This document shows, in pieces, positions 58,614 through 64,000 of a stretch of DNA of 64,000 bases. The DNA lies in NCBI GenBank assembly GCA_950295325.1, contig OX485803.1:10292001-10356000 (forward strand), given 5' to 3'. Origin of the DNA: Polytrichum commune. Its lineage: Eukaryota; Streptophyta; Polytrichopsida; Polytrichales; Polytrichaceae. The notes beneath the pieces are model-generated. The model ran no database searches, was not told the DNA's origin, and was given only the letters and a program-made list of their open reading frames with translations. How positions within the stretch are numbered: the first letter of the stretch is position 1; each line of letters begins with the position of its first letter. A program made the position numbers and the translations under genes.

Positions 58614-59279
58614 TTAATCTATCAGAGCATGATCATCTTCTTCAAGTCCAGCTTCATCCTCGTCTTCATAAGACGGTTCATGCTCATCTGTGTTCAAAGC
58701 TACGAGCACCTCATCACTGCTTAGAGCCACAACCTCATCTAATATTGGATCAATTGGGGTTGCATCATTCTTTAATGATGTTGGTTTCAATTCACAATGG
58801 TCTCCCATATTGCTTAAAGATAGGCATTCTATGTCTGGTATATAATCTTTTGTAGAAACAACTCTTCCTCCCCTTGGCTCTTTTCGTAGAACCACCTTCC
58901 ATCCATGATTGTTCAAATCGTCCGTAAAGAAAACCTGCTCGACGTGTAGTGGAAATGCAAAAGATTCGGCTGATAGTGACACTAATCTATCAAAATTCAC
59001 TAGGCTAAAGCCATAATCGTCTCGCTTCATAGTAGCATTATGCCCAACCATGTTAGCCATCACCCAATTGCAATACAACACAACCAGTTCATACCTACCA
59101 TAATCCACGGCCAATATTTCCTCCACCCATCCCACATACTCCAAGTTTGCCGCCTTGAAGTTTTTGGCATATACACTAGACCGGCAATGTTGGGAGAATG
59201 TGGCGGCCACGCCATAGTCAACCGTGGTCAAAGTTACTTCCGCACTATGCACGCGGATATGATTTCCGAAGGCATACTG
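58614..59279 (-). CDS. Last exon of CACTA transposase (DUF4216), still open
   Basis: An acceptor gctcacag precedes 59279, and 222 codons are open down to TAA at 58614. The conserved block reads EYVGWVEEILAVDYG, then DDYGFSLVNFDRL and VEQVFFTDDL, as in DUF4216 at the C-terminal part of plant CACTA transposases. The tail is strongly acidic (EDEDEAGLEEDD). Because this is one exon of a damaged gene, it is unlikely to be made as a functional protein. It is listed separately as the longest uninterrupted coding stretch after exon b. Confidence 0.82.
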   Translation of the reverse strand, partial: QYAFGNHIRVHSAEVTLTTVDYGVAATFSQHCRSSVYAKNFKAANLEYVGWVEEILAVDYGRYELVVLYCNWVMANMVGHNATMKRDDYGFSLVNFDRLVSLSAESFAFPLHVEQVFFTDDLNNHGWKVVLRKEPRGGRVVSTKDYIPDIECLSLSNMGDHCELKPTSLKNDATPIDPILDEVVALSSDEVLVALNTDEHEPSYEDEDEAGLEEDDHALID

Positions 59280-61029
59280 TGAGCCCAAAAGGGTGCCCAC
59301 ATTTAGTCTTAGACCCTTGAAACGTTAGTTGATGCACTTTGAAGTAGCATGTTACTTCACAAAAATATAAAAAGAGTGAAATGTTAGTCTTAGAAGTACC
59401 ATGTTGTAAGAGGCTAGGATGTGAGTTGTTATTGTGTTTTTACCTTCGGAAGGATTTGAGTGAATGAGGATAGGTAAGGAGAACTTGGATTGAGTAGTTA
59501 GTGAGTAGGCTAGTACAAATGGATGGAGACAACCAAAGTGACTCAAGAGGCAAGTGCATTCGAATTGGGATGAATGGAGAATCACATGGAGCGCACAAGT
59601 GGACCACCTCATCATGGCCACTTAATGGGGAAGGCCCAAGGAAGAATGCAAGGTGGAGGATAAGCAAATTCTCAAAGCACCAATCAAATCACGAGTTAAG
59701 CATCGTGGTTTGAATTAAGTGGTGAGCGACGATTTGGGAAAGTAAGGGGAGAAAGTTATGGCGGCGGAAAGCGAAGGAGGCTAAGTTTGGGTTGAAGCAT
59801 CCCAAGTTTGGTAAAGTGTGGTAGGTAGAAAGCCAAGGCTAGTTAAATGTTCGAATTAGGATCCTTGTTGATCATTTGAGGGAGGAAGGCTTAGAAGATA
59901 GGATTGGCGCCTACTAAGTAGGAGGAAATCTCAAGGGCTTATCGTGAGCCTTGAGGGTGCTCACCCCCTCAAGCTTACTATATAATCCCTCATTCTTCCC
60001 TCACTCATCCTCTCTTTCCTTTGTGCTCCAAGGCACCCCACGAGTTATAAGTGTGGGTGTGGGAAGCCATATTGGAGCACATGTGTGTGCTTAGTTTTTA
60101 GTTTGAGAGCCAAGGCTTGTTAGCCTTGAAGAGGGCTTGACCTCTTGGTAGAATTAGTGTTGACGTGAAGGATTTTAAAGTTAATTCATGATTCCAATTT
60201 GTGGTACTTTAAGTTCATGTTTTGAATACACGTGGTTGCAAGTTCCATGTTTAAGAGTTGAGCACTTGATGTTGTGATGAGTGCAAAAATATACTTGTGT
60301 GGATTAGTTAGTCTTAGTGAAGTTAGGAAATTCTCTCTCCCCCTCTCCTCTCTAGGATTTTAGGATTTTAGGATTAGAGAAGAATTGTGTGATTAGAAAG
60401 GGGTTGTTAGTAGAATTAGGGAAATTAGGTAGGAAGATTAGTTAAGGGCTTGAATAATTAGTGAGGTAGTTGGGGATTACAACTACAAAGTTGTGGGTTC
60501 ATGAAGGAGCTGGGTTTGTTTAGTTAGAAGCTAAGGAGCTGGGTTTATGAAGGAGCTGGGTTTGTTTAGTTAGAAGCTAAGAAGCTGGGTTTATGAAGGA
60601 GCTGGGTTTATGAAGGAGCTAGGTTTATGTAATTAGAAAGTAAAGAGATGGGTTCATGAAGGAGCTTAGTAGATAGCCTACCTAATTAGCTCATAGACAA
60701 GTAGTTAGTTACATTATGCTAGTTAGTGTTATGTGTGGCTTTCACAAGTAAATGTATTTGAGATTGACTATAGAGAATAGTGTTTTTTTTAACACTTGCA
60801 TCCTCTCTTTAAAAATAAACCACGTGCACAACTTAATGGAGAATGTGGAGCACTCTCGCGATGGCAAGACAAAGGAAGCAAAGACCAAAGTTAAATCCAA
60901 GACCACTTGAAGGGTGAACCTTGCACTATGGACTCATCCAAGTCCAAATCCAATACCGCGGAGGAATGTGAGCCCAAACCCACTACTCGGACTACGGACG
61001 CTTAAGGGTGGGGGGTTTGGCCTCACACA
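59280..61029 (-). other. Large intron of the CACTA transposase
   Basis: About 1.75 kb between exon d and exon c. It lacks recognisable coding sequence and contains a 46-bp tandem repeat. Donor choice is ambiguous: gtatgtg at 61032 leaves the wrong phase, while gtgtgag at about 61027 keeps the frame into exon d. Confidence 0.6.
60501..60668. repeat. 46-bp tandem repeats, about four copies
   Basis: The unit atgaaggagctgggtttgtt...agaagctaaggagctgggttt repeats with a 46-bp period at 60501, 60547 and 60593, with a shortened and a diverged copy after that. Confidence 0.88.
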
Positions 61030-61257
61030 TACATGGAGCGGTACGATGTTGCTTGGCTGGAGGGTGGAAACGACAATACCAACACATCTTCATCAATCGC
61101 CTCTCCCACTTCTTTGGCGCGAAAAAACTCCGATTTGAACCACTTGGGGAACCCTTCATCTCGAAGGTCTTCAGAATAAACAATCTGGCCATTTTGTTTT
61201 CTCCTCCGATATTCTGCACGTTCCACTTTGCGTTGTGCCATACTTGCAGTGTGACGC

Positions 61258-61824
61258 CTGTAGAATAAAACAATTATGTGATGCCTTACATATTTACTAT
61301 AAGCACTAACTCAGTGCGTACATAAGGAGCTTGTAGAGTTACTACGTAGAGTTATGGATCTCATTCATTATTGCCAAAGAATACTGGAGGCAGTGATATT
61401 TTGTAATATGACTTTGTCATGTTACTACATAGAATTTTGGATTTAACTATTGTGATATAACATGTACAGTTACTACGTACAGTTATGGATATACCGAGTT
61501 GTTATTCGAGATTACTATAGGCAGTGATCTTTTTGTAAGATGACTTTGTGTAGTGAAGTGCAAATATTAGTAAGTGTAAGAATTTCACAATTGCAGTGTG
61601 ATGTATTTGTAGAATAAAACAATTTTGTCGTGTCTTACACGTTCTTAAACTACACAAACTCTAAACATTAGTAAGTGATCTATATTGGTCGCACAAATTT
61701 TTTTCTTCTCTCAGATGATATTCAATTCCTATGGGCATCACAAACAATTAGATCACATTCATTTGGTGTGGACTCACTATTTGTAAGTATCAATGCATTA
61801 TGCATGTGTGATGAAGTAACTTAC
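61258..61824 (-). other. Intron between CACTA exons b and c
   Basis: The donor gtaagtt and acceptor ttctacag on the minus strand join exon b (LELWRE) to exon c (RHTAS then MAQRKVERAEY) in frame. 567 bp, AT-rich, with imperfect repeats of ttactacgta and tagagttatggat. Confidence 0.7.
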
Positions 61825-62725
61825 TCTCTCCACAGCTCTAAGGGAGCCACATTATTTATCACAAATTCGTGTATCCAGTCGCGTATCTTTGGTGTTAGTA
61901 TCCTTGGTCGCCCAACACCTTCGAGTATTTCGTCGTTCATTGTAGGGTCTTCCTTATCATCCCATACCCTATGACTTGTAATGGTATATGATTGCATGTA
62001 CTCTGTGCAAAAGCCAAGCCCTTCATCTATGGCATATCCTTTAGCCATACTAGCTTCGGGTCTTGCGCGATTTCGAACATAGCCCTTCAATGTTTTCAAG
62101 TACCTCTCCATAGGATACATCCAACGGACATGTACTGGCCCACAAATATCTAGTTCATCTACCAAGTGCACCAAAAGGTGCATCATGACATTAAAAAATG
62201 CTGGTGGAAATATTTTTTCGATCATGCACAATGTGATGACCGTATCCTCTCGCAATTCACTCATTTCTAATGGGTTGATGGTTTTGGCGCATAAACGTTT
62301 GAGTATCCGGCTCAATCTTATTATACAAATATGGACCTCCTTTCTCATGATCGTGCGTACACAAAGAGGCAAAACTTGCTGCATAAGACCGTGGTAATCA
62401 TGGGATTTCAATTCTTTCAGACTCCCATCCACGTGAACTCTTTTTCGCAATTGGCCAACATAGTGAGTAGGAGTTTTCAGCTGCCGCACAACATCCACAA
62501 ACACCTCCTTTTCTTTTTTTATGAGCACATACGGGACTTGCGGCAATGTCAAGCTTCCTTGTTTTTTTCCCGGTATGGGCCACAAATGCGGCCTTATGTT
62601 GGCTTCTTTCGGGTCCATGCGAACCTTTAGTGTATCATTCTTCCTAAATAGGAATTTTTTATGAGACATTCCGTTATGTTTTTCTCGCAATGCATTACAT
62701 CCAACGTGTTGCGTATAAGAAGGTC

Positions 62726-63222
62726 CTGTTGCATAAAAAAATTCTAGGTTAAGTGGATTGCATTCTGTTGCATATCATATAACTGAATTATAGTAAGTGC
62801 AACAACAATTGTTCCACTATATGACTATACCACTACTTAGTTAAATAATGAAGTATGAACATGACTATAACTAGTCATGTTCAATTACTTCAAATAGTCA
62901 TGTTCATTCACTTGTGATAGACATGTATTACTTCCTATAGTCTATTTACCTCCCATAGTCTATTACTTCCCATAGGACATGACTATACCACTACTTAGTT
63001 AAGTAATGAAGTATGAACATGACTACAACTAGTCATGTTCAATTACTTCAAATAGTCATGTTCATTCACTTGTAATAGACATATAATACTTCCCATAGTC
63101 CCGGTATACATTTACTTCAACTGTAATACAATCAAATTACCATCTTCGTAAACTTCTAATGTTCAAATAAAATCCATAACATATGCTCATCAATTCGGAT
63201 AAAACGAGTTTTCGGTATGCAC
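62726..63222 (-). other. Intron between CACTA exons a and b, with 158-bp tandem repeat
   Basis: Donor gtgcat after LPY-stop-K and acceptor atgcaacag before DLLIRNTLDV. Splicing restores the family's usual junction between the PYW-K and DLL motifs in phase 0. The intron is 497 bp and two thirds of it is a tandem repeat. Confidence 0.75.
62821..63120. repeat. 158-bp tandem repeat with internal palindrome
   Basis: Units at 62821-62978 and 62979 to about 63120 start atgactataccactactta. Each includes a hairpin with perfect 10-bp arms aacatgacta and tagtcatgtt around a 4-nt loop. Confidence 0.88.
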
Positions 63223-64000
63223 CTTCTAATATGGTAACGCATAAAGTGCGTTCTTCCTCTTCACTCCATGCTCGTGGATTGGATCCAATTTGTCTCCTCC
63301 TTATTGATCGGCGACTCTAGCAACCAATCTTCTCTTTGTTTAGCTAACCGTAAAATATCGCGTGACAACAATATCTACGGGGGACCTCGGCGTTCCTCTC
63401 CTCCATCAAAACTACTTTTTAATCATCTGTAAGGATGGTTCATTGTCAAATAACGACGATGACTGAGATAAACATTTTTTCCCAATGACTTGGACCTCCT
63501 CGTTGCCACATTTGGCCCACACGGAGGACAACCCCGATACCCCTTTGTGACTTGCCCGGCAAGCAATCCATATGCCGGGAAGTCATGAATGCTCCACATA
63601 AGAATCGCCCGAAGCTTAAAATTTGGGTTCGTATTGTATGTATCCTCTACACTTTCATAGGCCTTCTCCAAAATGGATCCGTCATTTGCAATCACCCCTT
63701 CCCACAATCTTTGTAGTTCCTCCACCAATGGTCCTAAGTACACATGTATGTTTTCCTCTTTCACACTTTCTTTGCCGGGAATTATTAAGGATAGCATCAT
63801 AAAAAATCGCTTGGTGACCAACCAAGGTGGCAAGTTGTAGTTTAGCAATACTATTGGTCATGTAGAGTGACTTAAAGATTGGTTAGAAAAAAGATTGACA
63901 CCATCCAACGCTAGTGCCAAACGTAGATTCCGGAGCTCCTTCGCAAACTCCGACCACGTTGCATCCACGTGTTTCCATGCCTTTAAATCCACAATCGATC

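Larger units (their letters stand above)
58614..63999 (-). pseudogene. TNP2-type CACTA transposase, four exons visible, 5' end off-window
   Basis: Exon a (63223 to the edge) encodes the tnp2 core: KAWKHVDATWSEFAKELRN, LALALDGVN, YNLPPWL and DFPAYGLLAGQ. Exon b (61825-62725) encodes NTLDVMHCEKN and the DUF4218 domain (KSHDYHGLMQQVLPLCVR, PPAFFNVMMHLLVHLV, WMYPMERYLKTLKGYVRNRA). Exon c (about 61030-61257) encodes FPKWFKSEFF. Exon d (58614-59279) carries DUF4216 (DDYGFSLVNFDRL) and an acidic C-terminus. Splice sites fit (gtaagtt at 61824, ttctacag at 61258). Lesions include TGG-to-TGA and TGG-to-TAG at conserved Trp positions and a one-base frameshift near 62680. Confidence 0.9.
58235..64000 (-). 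mobile_element. CACTA (En/Spm) transposon, 3' end and transposase body; continues past window
   Basis: The sequence at 58235 reads cactacaacaaaacatgtct, a CACTA terminus. It is followed by subterminal repeats of catgtctttta at about 58254 and 58280. Inward lie the TNP2-type transposase exons in order. The other terminus is beyond 64000. The putative 3-bp target is aga (58232-58234), which cannot be checked without the other end. Coding lesions show that it is no longer autonomous. Confidence 0.9.

Noticed and set aside
61675-62630. Plus-strand frames over the CACTA transposase
   Set aside because: They are antisense shadows of the DUF4218-bearing exon on the minus strand.

Overview
The window looks like transposon-dense nuclear DNA from a land plant with a large genome. 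The transposon types are those of plant chromosomes: two Ty1/copia LTR retrotransposons with initiator-Met tRNA primer sites, a CACTA (TNP2/En-Spm) transposon with plant-type introns, a pogo-like element, foldback Mutator-like elements, and hAT-, mariner- and Harbinger-type MITEs. I cannot name the species. I found no intact host gene of known function, no rRNA or tRNA, no CRISPR array and no bacterial operon. Nearly every gene-like stretch is a decayed transposon protein or an unidentified exon candidate.

Layout. 1-3.2 kb is AT-rich DNA without a gene. 3.2-16 kb (segment I) and 28.4-38 kb (segment II) share at least six blocks of diverged homology, partly in scrambled order. Several hairpins sit in or near these blocks, and short splice-compatible exon candidates lie at 8.1-9.7 kb and 37.46-38.16 kb. 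Comparing the two segments exposes empty sites for several transposon insertions.

16.04-25.53 kb is a plus-strand copia element (Copia B; 5-bp duplication GAGGA) that lacks its reverse transcriptase. It is interrupted at 16.609-21.321 kb by a minus-strand copia element (Copia A; duplication ACACT). Segment II carries the empty Copia B site near 37.3 kb.

29.2-33.8 kb holds two foldback Mutator-like elements and nested hAT-type and TA-target MITEs. 39.14-40.99 kb is a pogo-like element with TA target duplication. 41-57.4 kb is a MITE graveyard: hAT-type at 41.27 and 53.68 kb, mariner-type at 43.0, 46.0/49.2 (split) and 54.2 kb, Harbinger/Tourist-type at 48.0 and 49.6 kb, a 232-bp element at 42.43 kb, and a long foldback repeat at 56.74-57.32 kb. 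From 58.235 kb to the right edge lies the 3' part of a CACTA element on the minus strand. Its TNP2-type transposase can be followed through four exons and carries nonsense and frameshift lesions.

The parts that work together are those of single transposons. The most informative feature is the nested insertion record, in which target duplications and paralogous empty sites date many insertions relative to one another.
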